Part shown: piece by piece, positions 45,624 through 56,352 of the stretch
Layout: every line of letters begins with the position of its first letter
How positions within the stretch are numbered: position 1 is the stretch's first letter
Notes under the pieces: model-generated
Seen by the model: only the letters and a program-made list of their open reading frames with translations
Databases searched by the model: none
What the model was told of the DNA's origin: nothing
NCBI RefSeq assembly: GCF_025399195.1
Contig: NW_026252116.1
Location: 124,001 to 188,000, forward strand
Reading direction: 5' to 3'
Length of the DNA: 64,000 nt
Source of the DNA: Umbelopsis ramanniana AG
Lineage: Eukaryota > Mucoromycota > Umbelopsidomycetes > Umbelopsidales > Umbelopsidaceae
Translations under genes and position numbers: made by a program

Positions 45624-48345
45624 GCCGCCGCAGATTATTATTACGGGCGTTTGAGAAAATGCCAATTTTCTCTTGCGACTTCAGAAATGCAAGTATAGTA
45701 AAGCAAGTGTCAAAGGTTGCTAAGCAATGGAGCAAGGAATAAGGATGGCGAACAAACTCGTCGCTCAGTAGCAACGCCTTTAAAATCCAGTTGCTTTGTC
45801 CACTGACATAACAGTCACAACCTGTTAGGGTGCCAAGCAAAGAACATGCGCATGAACACACTCCAGACAGGTTATACCTGTTCATTAAACAGGTTCTTTC
45901 AAATATCACAATGGTATAAAGTGCTCTGGCTCGTCGTTCATAGGAAGACCCAAACGCTTTTTGTATTTAGCATCCATGATTTTACTCACTGCCGGTGCTG
46001 CACTTCATTGTCACAAGACTAGCCTTGTCTGCGGCATTGTTTAAGTTTTGACTTGGCTATTGATTCGTTTCATCAAATAATATAACCTTACTCTTGTTAG
46101 ATTATTGCAGATGAGCAGCTATGAAATATCAGTTCGCCTTGTTGTTTTCCTTGTTCTAGTTCCACTTATTGCAGGTTGCATGGCTATACATCTTGCTCAC
46201 TCGAACATTAGCATATTGCTACGAAACTTCAGGGACATTTACATTGCGAGGAACCATAGTTGCTATGAATCTTAGCGCTCATAGCTTTACAAAAAATAAT
46301 CTTATAAGGTAGCATAACGCACAAGAGATCCTACGCTCTCAAACAAAGCATGCCAAATTTCACAAAAAAATTCCAAAAAAGAAAAAAAAAAAGGCAAAAA
46401 CATTTAAGCAGATGCTGGGCAAGTGGTGATCTTATTTTATTTCTCACTACTTATTTAACTTCATATCCTATCATTCGTAAAGCGAACCATCACAATCAGT
46501 AATTTTTGCTTCATTTGAAAGGTTCCTTGGGTATTTTCCATGTGAAAATTGGCGGAAAGGATTCCATATTGCATGCATTGCATTAGTTACAATAATTTGA
46601 AGCAGCAAAATCATTTTCAGTCTACATTTACACGACCAAATGAGGTGAAGGAACCATGCAAAAGCTATCGTAACTCTCGTAAAAATAAGGTAAAATTAAA
46701 CAATAGAATATTAAAGCTATGTTTACAGTCTTCATGGGTATGCGTTCCTGAATTTTCCGGTACATCGCGTATTCTTAGTGATTTCCTGCGAATTTATCTT
46801 GGAGGAACTACCAGAGTACATTCAGAGTATATTTATAGCATTTTTATCTTCTTCAATTATTGCCTCTAATCCTTCCAAAGATATTTCATTCCATTGAGTC
46901 TCTTTCAATTGTGTCTGGAAACGAGATTAGGTTACTGTGCTGTTACGGTAATAATGTTCTACAGAGCGAATTCTAAGTATTGCACTAGTGTTTGGTTAAG
47001 CCAAAGAGCAAATCTTGTCCCATGAATGAAGTATAAAACGGTATAGATAAGCATTTTCTCAGTTCTCTTTCCGTCCGCATCAAATTTAGTTGCCCAGGTT
47101 CCTCATGTCTCCGAAAAGGTAATGAAAATATGAGAATGGAATGCGTGTCCTCTGTAATTTTTGAGGACATATCTACCTCTAATTTCTTTGAAGTAATATC
47201 CTACTGGCAATAGTAATTTTTTTCCCCATCTCCATGCCTGACCTAGCAGTTGTCTTAAAGATATTCTGACTAAAAGTCGCAAAAAGTTCGCCGCCACGAG
47301 AATGATAGTTGCATTGATCGGACCACTTTTCATTCTACTTTAGTATTCTGGGAGGTCTTGATATTGTCTCTCCTGAACTTTTTTCCGCCACGGAGTATTG
47401 TGAACTATACTCATTTAAAAGTATAATTTTACCTTCGGTATAACATTACACTCTTAGCACTTTCTGTGGTCAACGCTGAGCACTGTCCTAATGAATCTGT
47501 ACCTTGAAATGTTCGTGCAATGTGGAAACTCAAACAACTGTTTAAAGGATATGAAGGCGACAATTCATATCCATACTTATTCGTCCTCACTAAATTGTTC
47601 ACAGCCGCAGTGAGATATTCAACATAAAAAAAAAAATTCAAAGTGAAGCACAAATTGCCGGGCATTATCGATGGTAATTATTCAATCATGAATCAACAGT
47701 ATACCGTACTCAATCACGGCTTTCTCAGCTCCCATGACAGGCTCTTGACAGATATAATTTTTAACAGTATTCTTCTCTTATGCTTGAAATTTTATCAACA
47801 ATATTATATAGTTCCTTTGATATGCTGTCAGGCATAAAAAATAGCTGGATTGTTTTTTCATATTCGTTAGTTAATCCGGATAGTTACAGGGTGATGGAGA
47901 CAGAGACTTTAAGTACCAATATCAGGCTTTCAATTTAGCTACTAAACCTTGTATAAAAGTCAATAAAAAGAAAGGCAGCTACTTTCAACGTTCTTGAGAA
48001 GAAACAACATTAACGTTATACATGTGCAGCGCTTAGAAAGGCGTGCTGGTTCTTGGATTTGCTTACAAGAGCATTGCCCAATATGATGATTCGAGAGGTC
48101 ACAAAAAAAAGAATCCAAACGATCAGAAAATTTTACAGTAAGGCGTAGCTATGAACTTGTTGCAATATGATTTTTCCCTTACTTGCGTTTGGCTTAAACT
48201 GTTGACACCAAGCATAGTTGGAGTCCGTTGTCCAATCACATCCCCAATAATTTGATTTTCCTGAAAGAATTAAATGACCAACGGTGTTTGAAATATCGCT
48301 GCAGAACCATCAGCAACCTTTCTCCTCTAACTCATTTCCTTGGCG
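45624..48345. other. Gene-poor AT-rich stretch, 2.7 kb
   Basis: No supported gene. Long A and T runs occur (for example 46370-46392, 47626-47637). A 54-codon frame at 46111-46275 with one hydrophobic segment, and frames of 60-106 codons at 46549-46869 (+), 47103-47333 (-) and 47429-47665 (-), show no recognisable domain or convincing splice extension. No tRNA-like or transposon-end signature was seen. Regulatory DNA of the PHF14-like gene is probably at the left end and of VPS29 at the right. Confidence 0.45.
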
Positions 48346-49218
48346 ATGGTTGTAAGTTGCTGCAGCTGCATCTAATATACCTTCTACATCCAGTCGCTTC
48401 CAATGCTAAACTTATGCTTCTCTCCCTCATGACGTTATTCTCCCATGCGCTTTTATCTTTTCCAGTTGGTACTGGTCATTGGCGATCTTCACATTCCGAA
48501 CCGGGTGCACGACTTGTCACCAAAGTTCAAAAAGTTATTGGTAGGCTCTATTTACGTGAACTGCTCTCGAGAATAAGGGAGCTGGCTATAACAATATGAT
48601 ATAGGTTCCTGGAAAAATACAGCAGGTCATTTCCACTGGCAATATCTGCGACAAAGAAACCTTTGATTATATTCGCTCCATTTCTTCTGGCGAGGTGCAC
48701 ATTGTAAAGGGAGATTTTGATACAGTGAGTAAACTTTAATGTTTTTGAAGTTGGATGATTACATGTACTTACTTTAGTGTGACTGCAGAACCCATCCTTC
48801 CCGCAATCAAAGGTCATCACGCATGGACCCTTCCGCGTTGGCGTCATTCATGGACATCAAATCGTTCCTTGGGGAGATAAGGAGGCTTTGAATATTACTG
48901 CTAGGCAAATGGAGGTAGATGTTCTTTTGTCAGGTCATACCCATCAGTTTGATGCATACGAGAGTGAAGGTAGATACTTCATCAACCCTGGTAGCGCAAC
49001 TGGTGCATATTCAGGTCTTCCTGGCAGCGCGTAAGTGATCTCCATAACGTGTTTTATCAAAGGCATCTGCTAACGAGAACATTTTCAGTGATGCTGTTCC
49101 TTCATTCGTGTTGATGGACATTCAAGGCTCTACGCTCTTCATATACGTTTATAGGCTCATAGATGACGATGTCAAGGTCGAGAAGATCGAGTACAGAAAG
49201 GAGAGTAGGATGTTGTAA
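48346..49218 (+). CDS. VPS29: VPS29, retromer subunit
   Basis: Five exons (48346-48351, 48466-48540, 48605-48724, 48789-49030, 49089-49218), 190 aa. The first coding exon is just ATG GTT, followed by a GTAAGT donor; it is needed to supply the start of [17 protein letters not shown]. The metallophosphoesterase fold shows [39 protein letters not shown] and [13 protein letters not shown], but retromer VPS29 lacks the classical catalytic His (here GNICD instead of GNHD) and serves as a scaffold for VPS35. It acts on endosomes in cargo retrieval to the Golgi. Ends [18 protein letters not shown]. Confidence 0.94.
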
Positions 49219-49332
49219 TAACAATAATAATGGATGGATATTCAACAGTTTAATCTAAAGCATGCTTTTATGGTTGCGAGATGGGTGATGTCTAAAGGGT
49301 TAAACTGACAACAAAATAGCAATTGTGTACAT

Positions 49333-50354
49333 TTATCTTCTTTGAGGCCCATTGTGAATATTGCCTTCGTTCCAATCCTTCCTGATTTTATATACTTGTT
49401 CGGCATCATCTGTGATGCCAGTAACGTCGATATCGGCCATGATCATTTCTTCCCTTGCGTGGTCGCAACGAACAAGATTGCCTTTGAAAGGAGCGCATAT
49501 TTGAGATCGGCCAACAAGATGTTCAATTTCTTGTTCGGGGCAGTGGTCCACGTTTTCGTCATTAGCAGCGTTGCAGAAGACCATGCAGATCTCATTCTCA
49601 AAAGGCCGTAGGGTACAGACGGCGTTTAACAAGTTGACTTCACTGTTTCCGTCATGGTTCAGACCAATGGCACCAGCATCATCGAAGCACCAATACGCAG
49701 GAGCAATGATTAACTGAGCATGCTGCTTCAATGCCATTTCGCGGAATACTTCAGGGAAAGCAATATCCCAACATACACACAATCCGACTGTTATTCCAAA
49801 TCGCGTCTTGACAGTTTTGTAACCGTCACCGCCTAGTCGATGCTTTCTTAATAAGTGCAGATCGAACATGTATCCTTTGTCATCACTCACCTCTTGTAAG
49901 CCATTTCCTTTCTGGGTGCCATAGATGTACCTTTTGGTATTTCAAAAGGACTTCACCATTGTGATCAATGTAGTAGGCGCAGTTTATAATGGCGTCCTCA
50001 GACTGGTCGCCTTCCACGATGGTTCCAGGTACGATGTCAATTGAGTACTTTTTCGCCAGTGTGCAGAATTCTTTATGATGCTTTGACTCCCAATCGACGA
50101 GGTGGGATTTGTCCTCCAGTGGGCCGGTCAAAAAGTATCTATGTGGCAAGTATTTGATTTGTCAAAAAGACAGCGGGGCACTGGTAAGACTGACGTGATC
50201 ATGGCACTTACTCTGGAAAGACAATGATATCCGCTTTGCTCTGTGCAGCTTCAGCAATGAAGCGCTCAGCCTTCATTATGTTGGTTTTGACATCCCAATC
50301 CTCATCACTGATGGTCTGTCGAATGTGGAATTGAACAACTGCAATCTTTACCAT
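49333..50354 (-). CDS. Nitrilase-superfamily amidohydrolase, 296 aa
   Basis: Three exons (50354-50212, 50138-49891, 49832-49333), 296 aa. All three catalytic residues of the carbon-nitrogen hydrolase fold are visible: Glu in DIIVFPEYF, Lys in LLKYQKVHLWHPER and Cys in GLCVCWDIAFPEVFRE. The sequence is nearest to N-carbamoyl-amino-acid / N-carbamoylputrescine-type amidases, but the substrate cannot be fixed. No signal peptide; probably cytosolic. Upstream in-frame ATG at 50426 would add 24 residues; the start at 50354 (MVKIAVVQFH) fits family starts. Intron 2 uses a CTAG acceptor that makes TRGGDGYKTVK. Confidence 0.88.
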
Positions 50355-50950
50355 GGTTGAAGTCTGAAGAGGTTTAGCGAGTCTGGCTTTTTCTTTCTTC
50401 CTGTTAAAATTTCCCGCGCTCCGCATTCAGATTACCAAATTCCTTGCCCGTGACAGACGAATATCCCGGTGGTAGAGGTAAATCGCCGCTGACTTTTGGT
50501 TCAATGTAGCTTCACAAGAATATTCGTCATATGAATCTTTATCTTGCCGTGCAAAGCGATATAATATGAGGCTAGACTATGCATATATCAACATCTATGA
50601 CCCGAGCACTCTTTCACCGAGACTGGCTACCATAAAATACAATGTATCGCTACCATGATATACAGGCAATGGGTACCTGATATAGACCTCAATTAGTTTG
50701 ATACATCAATCGCGAGGGATGGTTCGAAATTAGCCTGATCAAATAGTATGATCAAGTTGGCATAGAGCAAGAATCAACTATTATGAATTGGGCATTGTGC
50801 TTTGTTTACAGTAATGTCATAGGTATAAAATATATCAAGTAATTGACAATGGGATACAATTGTGTAGGCCAACCGGGGCGCAAGTTACAATATATTTTCT
50901 AAGCAACTGCTTTTCCGTATTGTAACAGTCATGGTGGAATGATACGGTCT
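50355..50950. other. Intergenic, 0.6 kb
   Basis: Promoter of the amidase gene and 3' region of the cytochrome b561 gene. AT-rich, no gene seen. Confidence 0.5.
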
Positions 50951-51797
50951 TCATTGACGGCGGCTTTTCAATCCCCACTTGCTCACATCCGTTCTCTTGA
51001 AGATACCGATCGCGACTAGGGCCAGAGATACCCAATACAGCCACAAAAAGCTCGGTACAGGGAAATTGTCAACCATGAAATCAGCATGAGCACCAAGCTG
51101 TGCAGTGATCCAGACCATGATCAGCAACACATATCCCGACACACGATGATACTTCCACAGAGCTTTTGCTTGTGAAGTTCCGCCAAACACAGAAGGGACG
51201 TAGGCCATGAAGACACCAAACAGTAATTGGACGAGAAGATAGCTAAGTGTGAGGACTCCAAAGCCTGCATGAGCGCTTAAATTCAAAGGAAAAAGAGACA
51301 TATTAGAGGATATGACGCAGGTTATGAAGACGATATAGGTGGACGATGAGGGTACCTGGTGATATGTGGTTTATCATGAATGACTTTGTTATAAAAGATG
51401 GCTGTTGCTCCTATTACGGCACTAGTGTAGCCAAGAATCTGAAGAATAGCATGGTACTTTAGCCCTTCCTTCTTCTCTTGCGGAGTGTGCGTTGGTTGCA
51501 AAAGATAAATGCCTAAAAGGTATACCAAGATGAGTACCTGAGACAAGTAGCTCGTCGTTTCATTTTCTACTAACCTTCAGTTGCAGCAACGACGAGGATA
51601 CTCATTCCGGCTGGATGGTATGAGAACAAAGACCATGGGGTGGTAAGCAGCACACTCCATACCAGGACAGCAAATAGTATGATACCAGCCTGGCCGGCCA
51701 GAGAGAATAAGTTAGTTGAGCGCTCGTTAGCTTTCATGGTATCTGAAGAGCCTCCGAGTAATGGTGAATGCTCTCGCGCCGGCTGCAAATTGGTCAT
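50951..51797 (-). CDS. Cytochrome b561-family transmembrane oxidoreductase, 234 aa
   Basis: Three exons (51797-51575, 51512-51356, 51275-50951), 234 aa. Six hydrophobic segments are visible, starting with AGIILFAVLVWSVLLTTPW. The four haem-ligand His of the b561 core lie in FSYHPAGMS, GLKYHAILQ, SAHAGFGVL and LWKYHRVSGY, the correct two pairs in consecutive helices. Such proteins carry electrons across internal or plasma membranes, often from ascorbate to ferric iron. The N-terminal tail has a dileucine-like EHSPLLGG, a possible endosome/vacuole signal (inference). Partner and donor are unknown in fungi. Confidence 0.88.
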
Positions 51798-52232
51798 GAG
51801 TGGGGAGTAAATCAAGAGTAAAGACAATGTTGCAACTTACAACGGTGGGTGATAGTTTTGGCAAGATAAGCGGTGAATCAAGCAGTCGCACGATCTCGGC
51901 AGAACCTTACGAAATCGCGTAATAGCCTTTCCCGGGATAATTTGTTCAAAAGCTGAAAGAAATGTAAATGGCTCTCACTGTCCTTCAAGTGGCCCGCCAT
52001 GCCAAATCATAAAAGAAATGCCTGAATGCGTATTCTATTTGTCCTGTGAACATACTAGCTTTGAATAATTTATTATTTTGTTTACAGGAAAAGTGCGCGC
52101 GAACTTATAAAAATACAGGATGATAGAATTGAAGGGCGTGTCGTGTCGCTCAATTGTATCGGAGTGAGGCTATAGCGCTTCGATTGGTAGATATGCTGAA
52201 GGTAAAGCATTGCGTTTTTTTTTTTTTCATGT
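51798..52232. other. Intergenic, 435 bp
   Basis: Upstream of cytochrome b561 and downstream of NC2-alpha; T-run at 52215-52227 at the 3' side of the NC2-alpha gene. No gene seen. Confidence 0.5.
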
Positions 52233-52916
52233 TCAAAATTCCTCGTCCTCCTCTTCCTTCTTGGGTTTTCGTCGCGAAGGAGCAGCACGCTGAGTTCGAG
52301 CAGGCTTAGCATCACCTTCGGTCTTGACTTCATCAGCATTGGCATTTTCAATGGGGTCGGGTATCTCTGCGACGACGTCTTTCAAAAAATCGAACTGCTC
52401 AGTATTTTGCACGGTCTTTTTTCTATGAAACGTGGCCGAGTTAATATTTCGTGTCAGTGATGTTTCCAACAACAAAATACAAATTTTCTTACAAGTGAGC
52501 CACTGTTAGTCTCTTGGCATTTCTGGAGCGTGTTTCAACACATGCTTGATCTATGAGGGATTGCATAAACAATTCCAAAGCCTTCGCTAATGATATTCCA
52601 ATAATATTAGTATGCTGTTTCGGCGCGTACCGCTCAGTTGTCTACAGAATAACGTACATATGAGTATTGGAGTTGCTTGCGCGACCTTTCCAACGTCCTC
52701 ATCCATTTGCATGATCTTTTTTATACGTGCCTAAAAGTGAGGAGGTGTAACGTTAGCCATTGAACGTCGTTGATCGATTAGATTGAATTCGTTCATTAAT
52801 AGCACAATTGTGCCCGCAGATATTTTGCTGCGGTGACATGGGCGAAGCACGATTTACGTATCCACATTGAGCTGTCAACTTACTACTGGAAACTTTGTCT
52901 TGTATTTCTTCTTCAT
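52233..52916 (-). CDS. NC2alpha/BUR6: NC2-alpha (DRAP1), histone-fold transcription repressor
   Basis: Four exons (52916-52884, 52730-52658, 52586-52493, 52422-52233), 129 aa. The histone fold fills residues 1-90: MKKKYKTKFPVARIKKIMQM, DEDVGKVAQATPILI, SKALELFMQSLIDQACVETR, SRNAKRLTVAHLKKTV and the diagnostic EQFDFLKDVVAEIPDP. The tail is charged (KKEEEDEEF). It pairs with NC2-beta (Dr1), binds TBP on promoter DNA and blocks TFIIA/TFIIB entry. All junctions are in phase. It is divergent from the p23 gene. Confidence 0.95.
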
Positions 52917-53702
52917 CTTGCTGCTAATCTTTGCTAGTCAAATCTACGAAGAAAGGCGTATCAGTTGATGAAGACTTTTATGAGCCTTCATCTGGGAAAA
53001 GCGTGACCGCTGGTAGCAAGATTTTATTTGTGTATGTAAAAACTCAATCAACATGATATTCCTCAAAAATGAAATGCTAATATGCAAAGCAAATCCCAGA
53101 AGCGGTACCTTATCAACGGAAGCGCTTTGTATGTTGTTTTATGATGGATTTGGTAGGGCGTGTTCATGCCAACCGCTAAATTCAACGTGGCCCTGGAAAA
53201 AAAGTATTCAAAGATAAACTTTTGATCCGTTAGCAGATTCGTTGCTGTTGTTTGCTCAGATTGACAAGGTAAATCAAACACTTTGGTAGACCATCAAGTT
53301 CATAGAATCAAATTTTAAGATGGAATAAATATATAGAGTTCGGTGCTAGCACTGTATTATTAAATATGTCCCAAACCATGCTCCAAACAGTAAACCAAAC
53401 AATCGAATAATATGGCCGGACAAATTCAGTAATATAGTGTGAGTGTCAAATGAAATGAACTTACTGCAAGTTTTTACCTTGTTGCTCGAAAGCCAAAAAG
53501 GGATCATACCGGAACACAATGAAACAATGCTATACTTTAGCCTACAATTTTGAGTTGGCGACCGACTTTTGCAAAAAGAAGCTCGAAGAAATTTCGATCC
53601 CGTGACATCATTGACGCTGGCTATGAACCAACGCGTATTTTTCCCTCAGCCCTAAAAGCCAGAGGTATTTGCTCTTTACACCCAAAGTACTTTTTGCCAA
53701 TA
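52917..53702. other. Divergent NC2-alpha / p23 promoter
   Basis: 786 bp, AT-rich, no gene seen. Confidence 0.5.
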
Positions 53703-54567
53703 ATGTCCCTTCATCCCACCGTTCTCTGGGCTCAGCGAGCTGATCTTCTGTATGTCACTGTCGAAGTTTTCGATATTGAGGTATGAACAACAGTTACTGT
53801 CACCGTGATCCCGTCCATGTGGAACAACGTTTCCTATATACAAAAACAGCGATCCTAAGCCAAATAGATTCTAATCATCGTTCCTTTTCATCTTGTGCTA
53901 CTCTTTACAGAAACCAGAGATCCACATCGACAACCAAAAGTTCTCTTTCAAGGGAACAAGCAAGGAAAGCAAGCAGGAATATGCCGTAGAATTGGAATTC
54001 TATGGTGAAATCGACCCCGAGGTAGGAACGGATAGTACCTGCATGCGCCTTCGATAAGTACTCGGTTATTCACAACTGCTTCTTTATGTTCAATAGCAAT
54101 CCAAGCAGAACTTGACTGCACGTAACCTCCAGATGGTAATTTACAAGAAGGGCGGAGAATCCGCAGGATATTGGCCACGTTTGTTGAAGTCCAGCCAAAA
54201 AGTCAACTTCCTCAAGACTGACTTTGCCAAGTGGAGAGATGAGGATGATGAAGAAGAAGAGGATGTCAACCCTGCCGACCAATTCGGAGGCATGGATTTC
54301 AGCAGTTTGATGGCTAACGCTGGAGCTGGTGGTTTACCAGGAATGGAAGGTCTCGAGGTTTGTACATGCACCAAATGACTATATATCACAGTGAAAGTAC
54401 GGCCTACTTACCCATTTGTTTACTAGGGCGGTGATAGCGATGATGAAGACGAAGAGAAGGAAGACGGTAAATAAGTTTTCATCAACAAAATAAACAGGCA
54501 CGCGGTCGATGCTGATGCAATAAATTCCTTGCACACAGATGTTCCAGAGCTTGAGAACAGCCAATAG
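53703..54567 (+). CDS. SBA1: Hsp90 co-chaperone p23/Sba1
   Basis: Five exons (53703-53780, 53911-54021, 54097-54357, 54427-54466, 54539-54567), 172 aa. The CS domain starts MSLHPTVLWAQRADLLYVTV and holds KFSFKGTS, ARNLQMVIYKKGGES and the p23 signature YWPRLLKSSQKVNFLKTDFAKW (split here: YWPRLL, LKTDFAKW). A Gly/Met linker and an acidic tail (DEDEEKED) follow, needed for holdase activity. p23 stabilises the ATP-bound closed Hsp90 dimer and slows ATP turnover. An in-frame ATG upstream (53550) would add a poorly conserved extension; I use MSLHP. Confidence 0.95.
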
Positions 54568-54700
54568 TGTGTGTTATTGAAAAAAGCAAGGCGCCGAAAA
54601 GCAATTGGAAATAATAATAAAAAAATATACACAGACGTCCCTTCCTGTTATTTTTCTTTACGTAGCTATTCGTTCCGTCGCTCTCGATCCAATTGTCCTA

Positions 54701-56038
54701 ATGATGGCTACTACTTCAAAGGTACGCCATCCCCTTTGCCCGTCCCCCGCAGCGGAACTAGCTGACATTTTTTTTTTCAACTAAGGCACCAGACACCCCT
54801 ACACCAAAGCGAAATGGAGTTATAGATGACGGTACTCATCATTGTTGTCACCATGAGTATGTCAAGTGTGTGTTCTGATCTCCCAGTTTGACAGAAAAAT
54901 ACAGACAGCGCTATAAGGAACTCAAAAAGCGTATCCATGACATTGAAGAGGTACTTAACTCAGCAACATGTTTCTTTGTACGGAGAGCGTCGGGTTTGAC
55001 CTGTTTTTTTCTTTAGGATAACGATATATTACATGTTCGACTTCACAAAGCACGGAAGAATATAGGAAGGCTACGACTGGAACGATCGTGAGTGTCCAAT
55101 TTAAATTGAAGTCAGAGGTGGACGGCAAGGATTAATTTTTTTTAAAGATATAACCATTTTTTTATAACGCTCACTTTTCACTCTTCGCTTGGACAGATTT
55201 CTCCTGGAAAGAATTGAAAGGGTTCGTGAACGGTCTGATGTCGACTCTGACGAATCCGACGGCATATCGGATATTCTATCCCACGACGGTTTAGACTTTG
55301 TAAGGATGGAAATCTTGGTTACAGCCCCAATAGTGTGATGTGTTATTAACCGAGAAGTTGCCATAGCACCATTCTCAACATATGGCAAGGAAGCCAGCTA
55401 TTCGCATATTCGAAAAACCTCAACGCCGTAAAAAGGATCCTAATGCTCCAAAAGGGCCTGGAAATGTTTTTTTCTTGTACTGCAGGCTAGAGCGTGATAA
55501 AATTAAGGATGAATTTCCCAATGAAAATCTCGGAGACGTTACCAAACTCTTAGGACAAAAATGGAAAAGTCTATCGAAGGAAGGAAAACAAGTAAGTTGC
55601 GGTTAGGCAAATGTTTACTAGCGCCTAACTGACGAAGGGATTTAGAAATATTACGATTTATATAGGAAGGAACAGGAAGAATATGAACTGGCGATGAAGA
55701 CTTATAACAAGGAGGCCATGCGAGACCCAAATCCTTCTATCTCTCGTTCATCACTTACCAACGGTGGTGCTCACTTGTACTCTGATAGTGCGCATGCAGC
55801 GGATATGACTCTGACATCATCTCAGCAAGGATCTTCCATCATAGATGAGGATGAAGATGTGTTGGAAGCTGATCCACAGCCTCGTACCTTTCCCACATCC
55901 AATCATGATATGGATGCCGACACAGACGAAATGCTGGATGATGACGATTTTCAAGTCTATCCAGCAAAATTTTCCTCAAAAGAGCAAGCGCACAAGTGGC
56001 AGGAGCAGCAAAATGCAACATACCAGTCAATCAAATGA
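54701..56038 (+). CDS. INO80-complex type subunit: TFPT-like coiled coil plus HMG box, 304 aa
   Basis: Seven exons (54701-54721, 54786-54831, 54895-54950, 55017-55087, 55197-55299, 55367-55591, 55646-56038), 304 aa. The N-terminal coil KYRQRYKELKKRIHDIEE, DILHVRLHKARKNIGRLRLE and SFLLERIERV matches the TFPT/INO80F family. A complete HMG box follows: DPNAPKGPGNVFFLYCR, PNENLGDVTKLLGQKWKSL, KYYDLYRKEQEEYE. An acidic tail (DEDEDVLEADPQ, DEMLDDDDFQ) ends it. Yeast Nhp10 occupies a similar place in INO80 with an HMG box. The combination suggests a DNA-contacting module of the INO80 remodeller. Exon 3's acceptor (TTTGACAG) was chosen for phase. Confidence 0.82.
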
Positions 56039-56352
56039 CGCTGGCGTCAAGTATAGATTAGAAAGCTCATACGGGATGTTTACCCAGCATGTATGATTGT
56101 TGCTTCTGCGAGGCCATGTCTCTTATATTATGCGTCCATTTGTATATTGATATAATTCAGTTCATCCTTTTTTTTCCTACATGCCTTTAAATTCGAAAGT
56201 TTTTTTCTTTAAATACGAAGAATAAAACCTTGTGCCTTCATCAAGGGGAAGTGCACTGGTGATCGGGGTTCTAAAAATCACATTCGACAGTTTCAATTTG
56301 TTGTGCTCAGTGCAACTCATCGCATCAACTTGGATTCATCCGTCCACTTACA
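56039..56352. other. Intergenic, SRP72 promoter
   Basis: 314 bp with an AATAAA at 56221-56226 that may serve the upstream gene. No other feature. Confidence 0.5.

Noticed and set aside
46111-46275. 54-codon frame with one hydrophobic segment, preceded by an acceptor-like TTGCAG
   Set aside because: No upstream exon, no homology recognised; too short to support alone.
50720-50740. tRNA B-box-like GGTTCGAAATT
   Set aside because: Lacks the final CC, no A box or cloverleaf nearby.
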